DNA of 14,062 nt from an uncultured bacterium. GTDB lineage: Bacteria > Bacillota > Clostridia > TANB77 > CAG-508. The notes under the pieces were generated by a model. That model was not told the origin of the DNA. It did not search any database and saw only the letters and a list, made by a program, of their open reading frames with translations. The stretch spans positions 1 through 14,062 of the forward strand of contig CAJMLO010000032.1 of NCBI GenBank assembly GCA_905214245.1, written 5' to 3'. Below, in pieces: positions 7,367 to 13,797 of the stretch. The position numbers were made by a program, and so were the translations under genes. Numbering within the stretch: position 1 is the first letter of the stretch; every line of letters starts with the position of its first letter.

Positions 7367-8229
7367 TGTTCTCTTCTCCAATAAAATAAATATTGTTGAG
7401 CGATTCCCTCTAAATCGCCATATTTTTCTTTAGCAAGTTTTTCAATTTCTTTTTTGCTTACTTTTGTTTCATCTTCATTTTTTATATATAAATCATTCAT
7501 AACACGTCTAACCCAAACATCAATTGGAAAAACATCAAACCTTTTCAAAGTAGAAAAAAGTAATATACAATCAGCAACTTTTGGGCCTACACCAGAAAGT
7601 GTAAGCAATTTTTCCCTTACTTTTGATGTATCTTTTTCGTTATGCAATTCTTCTAAATTAATATCACCTGATGCAATTGTATTTGTTGTATTAAATATGT
7701 ATGTATCTCTAAAGCCCATACCTAAAGCTCTTAAATCATCTTTACTAGCACTACTCAATTGCTTAATTGTAGGAAAAATATAATAATCTTTTCCCTTCCA
7801 TACAACTTTATTACCATATTTTTGTGACATTTTTTCAATTATTCCTTTTATTCTTGGAATATTATTGTTTGCAGATATTATAAAAGAAATAATCATCTCC
7901 CATAAATCTTGATTAAGTATGCGAATTCCAGAGCCATATTCTATACTTTCTTTTAGATATTCATCAACATTTGAAAGTATTGTTTTTATTTTATTATAGT
8001 CACGATTTAAGTCAAAATAGTCTCTACAAATATCTGCTATATTTCCATTGCAAATACCTTCAAAAATAACATCATTATTTATTTTCTTTACATTTATTAC
8101 ACCATTTTTTATCACACCCGTGTAGCTTCCATCATCTTTGGCATTCCATCTAAAACATTGACCACACTCAAAAATGTCTCTTAACTCAAATGAATCTACA
8201 TCAGTTATTACATATCTTTGTTCTTCCAT
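7363..8229 (-). CDS. ogg: 8-oxoguanine DNA glycosylase/lyase (OGG1 type)
   Basis: This enzyme excises oxidised guanine and nicks the abasic site in base excision repair. The 288-aa protein has the OGG_N domain signature FECGQCFRWN at 20-29 and a helix-hairpin-helix GPD domain at about 110-245. The hairpin is LSGVGPKVADC, with the catalytic lysine at K217, and the essential aspartate is D237 in FPIDVWVRR. No C-terminal Fe-S motif is present, which separates it from endonuclease III and MutY. The ATG at 8229 follows AGAGGA at about 5 nt. It is the first gene of the operon: the promoter lies at 8291-8319, and its stop overlaps addB by 4 bp, so the two are probably translationally coupled. AlkA-like substrates cannot be excluded, but the motifs favour OGG. 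Confidence 0.92.
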   Translation of the reverse strand: MEEQRYVITDVDSFELRDIFECGQCFRWNAKDDGSYTGVIKNGVINVKKINNDVIFEGICNGNIADICRDYFDLNRDYNKIKTILSNVDEYLKESIEYGSGIRILNQDLWEMIISFIISANNNIPRIKGIIEKMSQKYGNKVVWKGKDYYIFPTIKQLSSASKDDLRALGMGFRDTYIFNTTNTIASGDINLEELHNEKDTSKVREKLLTLSGVGPKVADCILLFSTLKRFDVFPIDVWVRRVMNDLYIKNEDETKVSKKEIEKLAKEKYGDLEGIAQQYLFYWRREQ

Positions 8230-8290
8230 ATTTTCCTCTTATACACTACTTAATATTTGACAACTATTTTTCCCATTTTCTATAATTAAT

Positions 8291-8319
8291 AGTATAAACT
8301 TATTTAACCTTTTTGTCTA
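8291..8319 (-). promoter_or_regulatory. Promoter of the ogg-addB-pgeF-S66-udg-GltD-like operon
   Basis: The minus-strand boxes are TAGACA (8314-8319) and TATACT (8291-8296) with 17 nt between them, each 5/6 to consensus. Transcription would start near 8284, giving a leader of about 55 nt. It is the only good promoter I found ahead of this six-gene run, whose later gaps are all under 40 bp. No clear terminator for the upstream YitT gene is present between 8297 and 8347, so some read-through is possible. Confidence 0.65.
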
Positions 8320-8347
8320 GCGAACAGATTGATATTTGTTTGTAATT

Positions 8348-9193
8348 TTATTTAAACCCTTTTCCCCATGCTTCTCGTGCATTTGAAATAACAATAAAAG
8401 CACTTGGATCAATTTCTTTTGCAATTTCCTTTATTTTAGCTGTTTCTGTCCTAGAACCTACGCACCATAGCATCATTTTCTTTTCCTTTGAATACATTCC
8501 TTTTGCATAAATTGCTGTACTTCCTCTACATAGCTTTTTTCCAATTTCATCTGCAATTTCTTTATATTTATTTGACACAATAAACATACTTTTTGTAAAA
8601 TACACACCCTCAAAAATTATATCAATCATTTTTCCCATAATGTAAATTGCAATAGCAGAATACAACCCTATTTCAACCTCTCTAAATGCAAGTACATTTA
8701 ATAAAACAATTACTATATCAATTACAACAATTAAATTAGCTGACCTAAAATGTGGAAAAAACGAACGTATAATATATGAAAGCATATCAGTTCCACCTGT
8801 TGAAGCATTTGCTTTCAAAACAACTGCAGTTCCAATTCCCATAAATATTCCACCATATACACATGCAAGTATTCTATCTTCTGTAAGTGGCTTATATTTA
8901 TCAACGATATCAATAAAAGTTGATAACATTACTGTTCCAAATATTCCCTTTATCGTAGTTTCTTTTCCAACTCGAACAAAAGCAATTATAAATAATGGTA
9001 TATTTAAAACAAGCATAACTATACCAAGTGGAAATTTAAATAAATAATATATAATTGTTGCAATACCAGCAAACCCTCCTGATGAAAGCTGGTTTGGAAG
9101 TAAAAACAAAGATGTACCAATTGCCATAAGTATGCAACCAACCACAATCATCATATATTCTTTTAAATATATAAACACTTTTTTATTCTTCAT
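8348..9193 (-). CDS. YitT-family integral membrane protein (DUF161 + DUF2179)
   Basis: The family is widespread in Bacillota and its transport substrate is not established. The first two-thirds of the 281 aa contain about five membrane segments (near residues 12-30, 40-70, 80-95, 103-125 and 150-185). They carry the family signatures LPNQLSSGGFAGIA near 28-41 and the Gly-rich VLKANASTGGTDML near 125-138. The soluble C-terminal domain (about 200-281) matches the DUF2179 pattern, containing RGSTAIYAKGMYS and a closing DPSAFIVIS-type strand. The ATG at 9193 is 5 nt after GGTGAT, a good SD match, and that SD is inside the 3' arm of a hairpin (9201-9234). It lies between the radical SAM gene and the repair operon, with no evident functional link to either. 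Confidence 0.9.
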   Translation of the reverse strand: MKNKKVFIYLKEYMMIVVGCILMAIGTSLFLLPNQLSSGGFAGIATIIYYLFKFPLGIVMLVLNIPLFIIAFVRVGKETTIKGIFGTVMLSTFIDIVDKYKPLTEDRILACVYGGIFMGIGTAVVLKANASTGGTDMLSYIIRSFFPHFRSANLIVVIDIVIVLLNVLAFREVEIGLYSAIAIYIMGKMIDIIFEGVYFTKSMFIVSNKYKEIADEIGKKLCRGSTAIYAKGMYSKEKKMMLWCVGSRTETAKIKEIAKEIDPSAFIVISNAREAWGKGFK

Positions 9194-9194
9194 G

Positions 9195-9238
9195 AAAAAT
9201 CACCCATTATTAGAATTATTTCCAATAATGAGTGGTTT
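9195..9238 (-). terminator. Hairpin after the radical SAM gene: terminator and/or SD-masking leader of the YitT gene
   Basis: On the minus strand, the bases of 9224-9234 pair with those of 9201-9211: 11 contiguous pairs including one U-G, with a 12-nt loop. Three A-U pairs extend the stem across one mismatch. Five U residues follow (9195-9199). This looks like an intrinsic terminator for the rnc-radical SAM transcript. The 3' arm GGGUG also forms part of the SD of the YitT gene, whose ATG is at 9191-9193, so it could mask translation start. The odd pair is U-G on the minus strand but A-C on the plus strand, supporting minus-strand function. Confidence 0.55.
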
Positions 9239-9251
9239 ATGCAATTTAGCT

Positions 9252-10292
9252 TTATTCATAACTTTTTAAAATTTCAAGTTTGAATTTTCCTGGTTTTATT
9301 TCTTCTGACGACTCTACTGTAACATCAACTTCATAGATCTCTTTTAATTTTAATACATTTTCTTTTTTATGACCTATAACTAAATTTACATTTTCAGGAT
9401 TTGCAATAACTTTAACAGCCATTACTTTTGTATTTATTTTCTTTATTTCATTTACAATCGCATCATACCACATACCTGCTTCTACAAGCTGTCTAAATGC
9501 TGGGTGAAATGGTCCTGCAACAACTTGACTTTCTTCTTTTGATGGATCTGAAATTTCTTCTGTATTTTGAAGTCCAATACGAATTACTTTTATTTTCTTT
9601 TTATTAAATAAATTCACTATTTCTTTGCATCTTTCCACTGCCTGTGTAACTGTAAGAGGTATATATTCTCCATTTTTATATTCTTCTTCGAGCTCTGTTT
9701 CTTTTATTACTAAAACAGGATATACCCTTACAATTTTAGGTTTAAGTTTTATCAATTCTTTAGCTGTGTTTATTTCGTCTTGCATCGTACTTTCTGGAAG
9801 TCCTACCATCATTTGATGTCCAAGTGTAAATCCATAAAATCGTATTAATTTAGATGCTTTTTTTACATCTTGAGCAGTATGTCCTCTTCCACATCTATTT
9901 AATATATAGTTGTTCATCGATTGAACTCCAAGTTCAATTGTTTTAACATGATATTTCTTTAGCATTTTCAAAATATCTTTGTCAATCGCATCTGGTCTTG
10001 TTGATAATCTGATACTATTTACTTTTTTGTCTTCTATATATGGCTGAACAGCTTTTAATAAATTTTCTTGAATCTTTTTATCAATTGCCGTAAAACTTCC
10101 TCCAAAAAATGCAACTTCAACATATTTATTATCATCTTTAAAATTCTTCAAATAATACTCTATTGTATCCTCAACATCTTTTGGAGTTACCATTTTATTT
10201 TGCCCACTTATCTTTCTTTGATTGCAAAAATTACAATGATATGGGCATCCAAGATGAGGAACAAAAATAGGTATAATATATTCCTTTTTCAT
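9252..10292 (-). CDS. Radical SAM protein (Elp3/HemN-like Fe-S oxidoreductase)
   Basis: The protein has the radical SAM cluster C16, C20, C23 in GCPYHCNFCNQ, the GG motif FFGGSFTAID near residue 64, and an ELGVQSM segment near 120, as in the Elp3/YhcC-like branch. At 346 aa it is shorter than true Elp3 and lacks an evident acetyltransferase domain. The C-terminal stretch VIGHKKENVLKLKE (about 304-317) resembles the GxxG loop of a KH-like RNA-binding fold; this is a weak resemblance only. The ATG at 10292 has AAGGAG 6 nt upstream and lies 12 bp after rnc, so the two are co-transcribed. This rnc-radical SAM pair is common in Clostridia, usually with smc next, which is absent here. The substrate is unknown; an RNA modification is plausible from context. 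Confidence 0.87.
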   Translation of the reverse strand: MKKEYIIPIFVPHLGCPYHCNFCNQRKISGQNKMVTPKDVEDTIEYYLKNFKDDNKYVEVAFFGGSFTAIDKKIQENLLKAVQPYIEDKKVNSIRLSTRPDAIDKDILKMLKKYHVKTIELGVQSMNNYILNRCGRGHTAQDVKKASKLIRFYGFTLGHQMMVGLPESTMQDEINTAKELIKLKPKIVRVYPVLVIKETELEEEYKNGEYIPLTVTQAVERCKEIVNLFNKKKIKVIRIGLQNTEEISDPSKEESQVVAGPFHPAFRQLVEAGMWYDAIVNEIKKINTKVMAVKVIANPENVNLVIGHKKENVLKLKEIYEVDVTVESSEEIKPGKFKLEILKSYE

Positions 10293-10304
10293 ACAACTCT
10301 CCTT

Positions 10305-10985
10305 TTACTGATTCTTGTCTAAAAATTCAAGTGCCTTTTCAGCAGCATTCATTTCAGCTGATTTTTTTGATTTTCCACTGCCTGTCGCAAGCATTTTTCC
10401 ATTACATTCAACTTTAACTAAAAATGTTTTATCATGGTCTGGTCCACTTGTTCCAATAACTGTGTATTTAATATTAACATCTCCATTTTGTTGTAATCTC
10501 TCTTGAAGTACTGTTTTATGATCCTTCATTCCAACATTTTTAGTTGATTTTTCTATTGCATCTTTTAAATTATTTATTATAAATTTCTCAGCCTCAGCAA
10601 GTCCACCATCAAAATATATTGCTGCAATTACTGCTTCAACGCTGTCTGCCATAATTGCTGGCTTTTGATTTCCATGTGATGCTGACTCACTTTTTCCAAT
10701 ATATAAGAAATCACTAAAATTATGCTTTTTTGCAACCACATGTAAGCTATCTTCACACACTACTTCTGCTCTAACTTTAGTCATTTCTCCTTCTTTTAAT
10801 TTTGGATAATTAGCATATATGTATTTACTTGATATAAACTCTAAGATACTATCACCTAGAAATTCCAATTTTTCATTACTACTTACTTTATTTTCATATG
10901 CGTATGATGTATGTGTAAGTGCATTTTTTAATAATGCTTTGTTTTTAAATGTATATCCAATATTTTTTTCTAATTCATCAAACAT
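10305..10985 (-). CDS. rnc: Ribonuclease III
   Basis: RNase III cuts double-stranded RNA in rRNA precursors, mRNAs and sense-antisense duplexes. The 226-aa protein has the signature NEKLEFLGDS (37-46) with metal ligands E41 and D45, and the second pair D114/E117 in DSVEAVIAAIYFDGG. The C-terminal double-stranded RNA-binding domain spans about 152-222 (start DHKTVLQERLQ, end GKSKKSAEMNAAEKAL). The ATG at 10985 follows AAAGGA at about 10 nt. A promoter lies at 11037-11065, just after the acpP terminator, so rnc starts a new operon and is followed 12 bp later by the radical SAM gene. It is the enzyme that would be expected to process the duplex of the sense-antisense pair at the left end of this window. 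Confidence 0.96.
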   Translation of the reverse strand: MFDELEKNIGYTFKNKALLKNALTHTSYAYENKVSSNEKLEFLGDSILEFISSKYIYANYPKLKEGEMTKVRAEVVCEDSLHVVAKKHNFSDFLYIGKSESASHGNQKPAIMADSVEAVIAAIYFDGGLAEAEKFIINNLKDAIEKSTKNVGMKDHKTVLQERLQQNGDVNIKYTVIGTSGPDHDKTFLVKVECNGKMLATGSGKSKKSAEMNAAEKALEFLDKNQ

Positions 10986-11036
10986 ATCTTATCTTTCCTT
11001 TCATAATATTTGTTATATTTTGTAACCACTTTTTAC

Positions 11037-11065
11037 ATTATACAACAAAAATTTTTAAAAAGCAA
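11037..11065 (-). promoter_or_regulatory. Promoter of the rnc operon
   Basis: The perfect -10 box TATAAT (11037-11042) lies 17 nt from TTGCTT (11060-11065), which is formed by the U-tract end of the acpP terminator. The predicted start is near 11030, giving a leader of about 45 nt. The 17-mer over the -10 box and start region (11029-11045) is identical to that of the antisense promoter at 320-336. Confidence 0.6.
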
Positions 11066-11094
11066 AAAAGAAGAGATTTTGCTCCAATCTCTTC
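11064..11094 (-). terminator. Intrinsic terminator after acpP
   Basis: GAAGAGATT at 11070-11078 pairs perfectly with 11086-11094 around a 7-nt loop. On the minus strand six T residues follow directly (11064-11069), then a further T-rich run. It begins about 10 bases after the acpP stop codon and ends the plsX-acpP transcript. Confidence 0.88.
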
Positions 11095-11104
11095 CCTTCC
11101 ATTA

Positions 11105-11347
11105 CTATGCGATATGGTCTTTTATGTAGTCAACTACATCTCCTACTGTAACTACCTTCTCCGCATCTGCATCTGGAATCTCTATATCAAAAGCTTCCTC
11201 TAATGCCATTATTAATTCAACTATATCAAGTGAATCTGCACCTAAATCATCTATAAAAGATGATTCCATATTAACTGATGTTTCAGCAACACCTAATTGT
11301 TCAACAATTATTCCTTTTACTTTTTCAAAAACTTCTTCTGAACCCAT
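11105..11347 (-). CDS. acpP: Acyl carrier protein
   Basis: The protein carries growing acyl chains on 4'-phosphopantetheine for fatty-acid synthesis and supplies them to PlsX. The attachment serine is Ser39 of GADSLD from the ATG start, in the standard context FIDDLGADSLDIVEL. The 80-residue acidic helical protein matches the usual length. A very strong SD (AAGGAGGTGA) lies upstream, but spacing leaves two choices: the ATG at 11345-11347, 12 nt after GGAGG, or a TTG at 11351-11353, 6 nt after it, which would add two residues (82 aa). The ATG is chosen by convention, and the TTG is possible. It lies 71 bp after plsX with its own promoter at 11394-11422 and a strong terminator downstream. Confidence 0.96.
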   Translation of the reverse strand: MGSEEVFEKVKGIIVEQLGVAETSVNMESSFIDDLGADSLDIVELIMALEEAFDIEIPDADAEKVVTVGDVVDYIKDHIA

Positions 11348-11393
11348 TATCAAAGTTCACCTCCTTAAAATTCTTATAACTTATTTCTTCCTT

Positions 11394-11422
11394 ACAATAA
11401 TACATCTTGAATCAATTGTCAA
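11394..11422 (-). promoter_or_regulatory. Second promoter, in front of acpP
   Basis: The perfect -35 box TTGACA (11417-11422) overlaps the TGA stop of plsX (11419-11421). TATTGT (11394-11399) follows after 17 nt. It would allow acpP to be made at a higher level than plsX, as expected for an abundant carrier protein. The -10 box is 4/6 to consensus. Confidence 0.5.
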
Positions 11423-12441
11423 TATATTTTAGTAAATTCATCTATCATTTTATCAACCGCTTTATTTTTAACGAATTGTTCTGCTTGCTTAATTGTAAAT
11501 TCGAATAATTCTTCATCACTACTTCCATGAGCCTTAACAACTGGCTTCTTTACTCCTAAAAATAAAGCACCACCATATTCCTTATAATCAACAGTCTTTT
11601 TAAAACGGTTTATAGCTGGAAGCGTTGGAATGGCTCCAATAATTGATAAAATATTCTTTTTTATGCTTTCCGTTAATGTTCTCTTAACAAATTTTCCAAG
11701 TCCTTCAACAGCCTTTAAAAATACATTTCCTGTAAATCCATCTGTAACAAGGATATCAAGATTTCCTGAGAAAGCATCTCTTCCCTCAACATTACCTACA
11801 AAATTAATTCCAAGTTCTTTTGATCTTTCTTTTAAAAGCTTATACGATTCCTTTGTAAGCTCATTTCCTTTTGTTTCTTCTGTACCAATGTTAAGAAGTC
11901 CAACTGTTGGATTTTCTACTCCAAAAGTATTTCTTAAATATATAGTTGCCATTTGAGCAAATTGTAATAAATTTATAGGCTTACAATTTGTATTTGAGCC
12001 ACAGTCCATAAGTAATAATCTGCTTTTATATGAAGGTAATATTCCTGCTAAAGCTGGTCTATCTATTCCCTTAATTCTTCCTACAAGCAATGTTGCTCCT
12101 GTAAGTAATGCTCCTGAATTTCCAGCTGAAATAAATACATCTCCTTCATCTGCTTTTAACATATTAAATCCTACAACCATCGAAGAATCTTTTTTATGTT
12201 TTATTGCTTGTGTTGGTATGTCTTCCATTTCAATTGTTTCTGTTGCATTATGTATGCTTAATCTTGATGATATTTCTTTAATATCATCTTTTCCATAAAA
12301 TTCTTTAATTTTGGCCTTTATTACATCTTCTTGTCCTATTAAAATTACTTCTGCCTCAACTTGATTTATAGCTTTTACAGCTCCCTTTATGGTTGCATCT
12401 GGTGCATTATCTCCACCCATTGCATCTAACAAAATTTTCAT
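11419..12441 (-). CDS. plsX: PlsX, phosphate acyltransferase
   Basis: PlsX converts acyl-ACP and phosphate to acyl-phosphate, the donor for PlsY in phosphatidic acid synthesis. It is a peripheral membrane enzyme. The 340-aa protein opens with MKILLDAMGGDNAP, the hallmark of the family. Further conserved blocks are FISAGNSGALL, LLMDCGSN, LLNIGTEETKGN, VEGRDAFSG and the closing GGALFLGVKKPVVKAHGSS. The ATG at 12441 has GGAGG exactly 5 nt upstream. An ATG eight codons earlier (12465) has no SD and would add residues not seen in the family. A strong promoter lies at 12487-12515. The plsX-acpP pairing is standard, but fapR and the fabH/fabD/fabG genes often found nearby are absent from this window. 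Confidence 0.96.
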   Translation of the reverse strand: MKILLDAMGGDNAPDATIKGAVKAINQVEAEVILIGQEDVIKAKIKEFYGKDDIKEISSRLSIHNATETIEMEDIPTQAIKHKKDSSMVVGFNMLKADEGDVFISAGNSGALLTGATLLVGRIKGIDRPALAGILPSYKSRLLLMDCGSNTNCKPINLLQFAQMATIYLRNTFGVENPTVGLLNIGTEETKGNELTKESYKLLKERSKELGINFVGNVEGRDAFSGNLDILVTDGFTGNVFLKAVEGLGKFVKRTLTESIKKNILSIIGAIPTLPAINRFKKTVDYKEYGGALFLGVKKPVVKAHGSSDEELFEFTIKQAEQFVKNKAVDKMIDEFTKIY

Positions 12442-12486
12442 TTTTTCCTCCAATAATTGTTTCATACAATATATTATTATTTCATT

Positions 12487-12515
12487 ATTTTATAACTTAT
12501 ATTTGCCAATGTCAA
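12487..12515 (-). promoter_or_regulatory. Promoter of plsX-acpP
   Basis: TTGACA (12510-12515) and TAAAAT (12487-12492) are separated by 17 nt on the minus strand, 6/6 and 5/6 to consensus. Transcription would start near 12480, giving a leader of about 40 nt. I see no FapR-type operator palindrome around it. Confidence 0.65.
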
Positions 12516-12550
12516 TCAAAATCAATTAAATTTTAGTTATCATTTTGGAT

Positions 12551-12614
12551 GGACTCAAAAGTTTCCATTCCTCGAGCCTTTTTGGTACTTTTTGAGTCCG
12601 TCTTACAAAGTACC
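12551..12614. repeat. Palindromic element with two mutually exclusive stems
   Basis: GGACTCAAAAGT (12551-12562) pairs with 12587-12599 over 12 bp with one bulged T, and CCA/TGG (12565-12567 with 12583-12585) extends it inside. A second perfect 8-bp stem, GGTACTTT (12584-12591) with AAAGTACC (12607-12614), uses part of the same bases, so only one can form at a time. Neither is followed by a T-run on either strand, so it is not a plain terminator. It lies in the non-coding 196 nt between the M23 gene and plsX, upstream of the plsX promoter. Its class is unknown: a small palindromic mobile repeat or a structured 3' UTR of the M23 mRNA are both possible. Confidence 0.45.
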
Positions 12615-12625
12615 TATTACATAGT

Positions 12626-12657
12626 AAAAGCTAGGGTAGTAGCCTACTCTAGCTCTT
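12626..12657 (-). terminator. Probable terminator after the M23 peptidase gene
   Basis: The arms 12629-12639 and 12644-12654 pair around the 4-nt loop TAGC, with one A-C mismatch on the minus strand. A G-U and two A-U pairs extend the stem outward. A short T-run (12626-12629) follows on the minus strand. It begins about 5 bases after the M23 stop codon, the expected place. The U-tract is short, so efficiency is uncertain. The same hairpin would also be stable in plus-strand RNA. Confidence 0.55.
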
Positions 12658-12661
12658 TATT

Positions 12662-13678
12662 TTAATATAAATAATTTTGTGGGTTTACAGACACACCATT
12701 TTTTACAACTTCAAAGTGTAAGTGGTTACCTGTTGAACGTCCGGTCGAACCAACTGCTGCAATTACATCTCCTGCTGATACTGTATCACCAGTTTTAACA
12801 TATAATTTACTACAGTGAGCATAATATGTTTTAATTTCACTACCATGTGAAATTTTAACTACATTTCCATATGCTCCACTATATCCAGCAAATACTACTG
12901 TTCCACCAGCTGCAGCTTTTATCTTTGTTCCCTTTTTAGTTGCAATATCAAGTCCACTATGTCCACTACTTCTTATACTTTCTCTTGAACCAAATCGTGA
13001 TGTAATAATTCCTGAAACAGGTTTTACAGTTAACTTTACACCATTCAATGATGTAGATGTTGTTTTCTTTGTAGTTTTACCTTTTGATGTTTTAGTAGAT
13101 GTAGTCTTTTTAGTTGTTGAAGAACTACCTCTTGATGTAACTTTTTTAGTTGTTGATGCAGTTCTTGCAACTTTTACCACAGATTTATCTAATTCATCTG
13201 TAATACTTGCTTTAGCAACTTGTATTGTTGATACATCTTTATTTCTATCTGTTGTAATAACATCTACTATTGCTATTTTCTTGCTTGATTTGTCTTTATA
13301 TTCTTTTTTTAATTCTGCTACTAAATTTTCAGCCTCGTCTAAGTTTTTAACAGTTGCTTTTTCTTTTCCATCTATCGTCACCGCATATAATTTATAAGTT
13401 GTTTCTGAACTTTCTTCTAATTTTGCTAAAACTTCTTCGTCATTTGTTTCTTCATCTCTACTAACAAAAACTAAATTGTATTCTGGCATATTTTCAATTG
13501 TTGTATATAGTTTGTTATCTTCTTTTTTATTTATAATACCGCTAACAGATTGTTCAAATTTTTCTTTATCTGTAATATATCCTAATTTTTCTCCATTTGC
13601 AGTTACTTCGCATACTATTTTAAATTTTATTAATATAACTGCCATTATGATAAACAGTGCAATTGCTACTATGTTCAT
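12662..13678 (-). CDS. Membrane-anchored M23 metallopeptidase (LytM/lysostaphin type)
   Basis: M23 enzymes cut peptide crosslinks of peptidoglycan using one zinc. The 338-aa protein has an N-terminal membrane anchor (residues 2-21), an extracytoplasmic region (about 22-165) with no clear match, a Ser/Thr/Lys-rich linker (about 168-212) and the M23 domain (about 222-338). The zinc ligands are H240 and D244 (HSGLD) and H321 of HLHFE, with catalytic H288 (YYAHCS), so the site is complete. The ATG at 13678 has no good SD. A strong AAGGAG lies at 13738-13743 instead, and the frame stays open back to 13734 without an ATG, GTG or TTG. An ATT at 13724-13726 would add 16 residues that read like a cytosolic basic tail. 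A single-gene unit with its own promoter and terminator. Confidence 0.9.
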   Translation of the reverse strand: MNIVAIALFIIMAVILIKFKIVCEVTANGEKLGYITDKEKFEQSVSGIINKKEDNKLYTTIENMPEYNLVFVSRDEETNDEEVLAKLEESSETTYKLYAVTIDGKEKATVKNLDEAENLVAELKKEYKDKSSKKIAIVDVITTDRNKDVSTIQVAKASITDELDKSVVKVARTASTTKKVTSRGSSSTTKKTTSTKTSKGKTTKKTTSTSLNGVKLTVKPVSGIITSRFGSRESIRSSGHSGLDIATKKGTKIKAAAGGTVVFAGYSGAYGNVVKISHGSEIKTYYAHCSKLYVKTGDTVSAGDVIAAVGSTGRSTGNHLHFEVVKNGVSVNPQNYLY

Positions 13679-13763
13679 AAATCTAAATGCTTCTTTCGTG
13701 TAGTGTTTTGTTTTGCTGTTTAAAATATAATTTCACTCTCCTTTTTGATGCGTGACAAAGTTT

Positions 13764-13792
13764 ATTATACTACATATCTTGTGCAATTTCAA
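13764..13792 (-). promoter_or_regulatory. Promoter of the M23 peptidase gene
   Basis: TTGAAA (13787-13792) and a perfect TATAAT (13764-13769) lie 17 nt apart on the minus strand. Transcription would start near 13757, shortly before the AAGGAG at 13738-13743. The -35 box lies inside a perfect palindrome, suggesting control by a DNA-binding protein. Confidence 0.7.
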
Positions 13793-13797
13793 ATTGC
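13783..13797. promoter_or_regulatory. Perfect 15-bp palindrome over the -35 box (candidate operator)
   Basis: GCAATTT (13783-13789) and AAATTGC (13791-13797) are exact inverted repeats around one central base. The palindrome covers the whole -35 box of the M23 promoter (13787-13792), a position where a bound repressor would block RNA polymerase. The binding protein is unknown. Such a short AT-rich palindrome may arise by chance in DNA this AT-rich, although the G and C at both ends make that less likely. Confidence 0.4.

Noticed and set aside
12551..12599. Large inverted repeat as an intrinsic terminator
   Set aside because: No T-run follows the stem on either strand, the loop is long, and a better terminator candidate (12626-12657) lies nearer the M23 stop codon.
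13168..13320. Lys/Thr/Ser-rich stretch of the M23 protein as a tandem DNA repeat
   Set aside because: The amino-acid composition is repetitive but the codons do not form a regular repeat unit; it is a linker.
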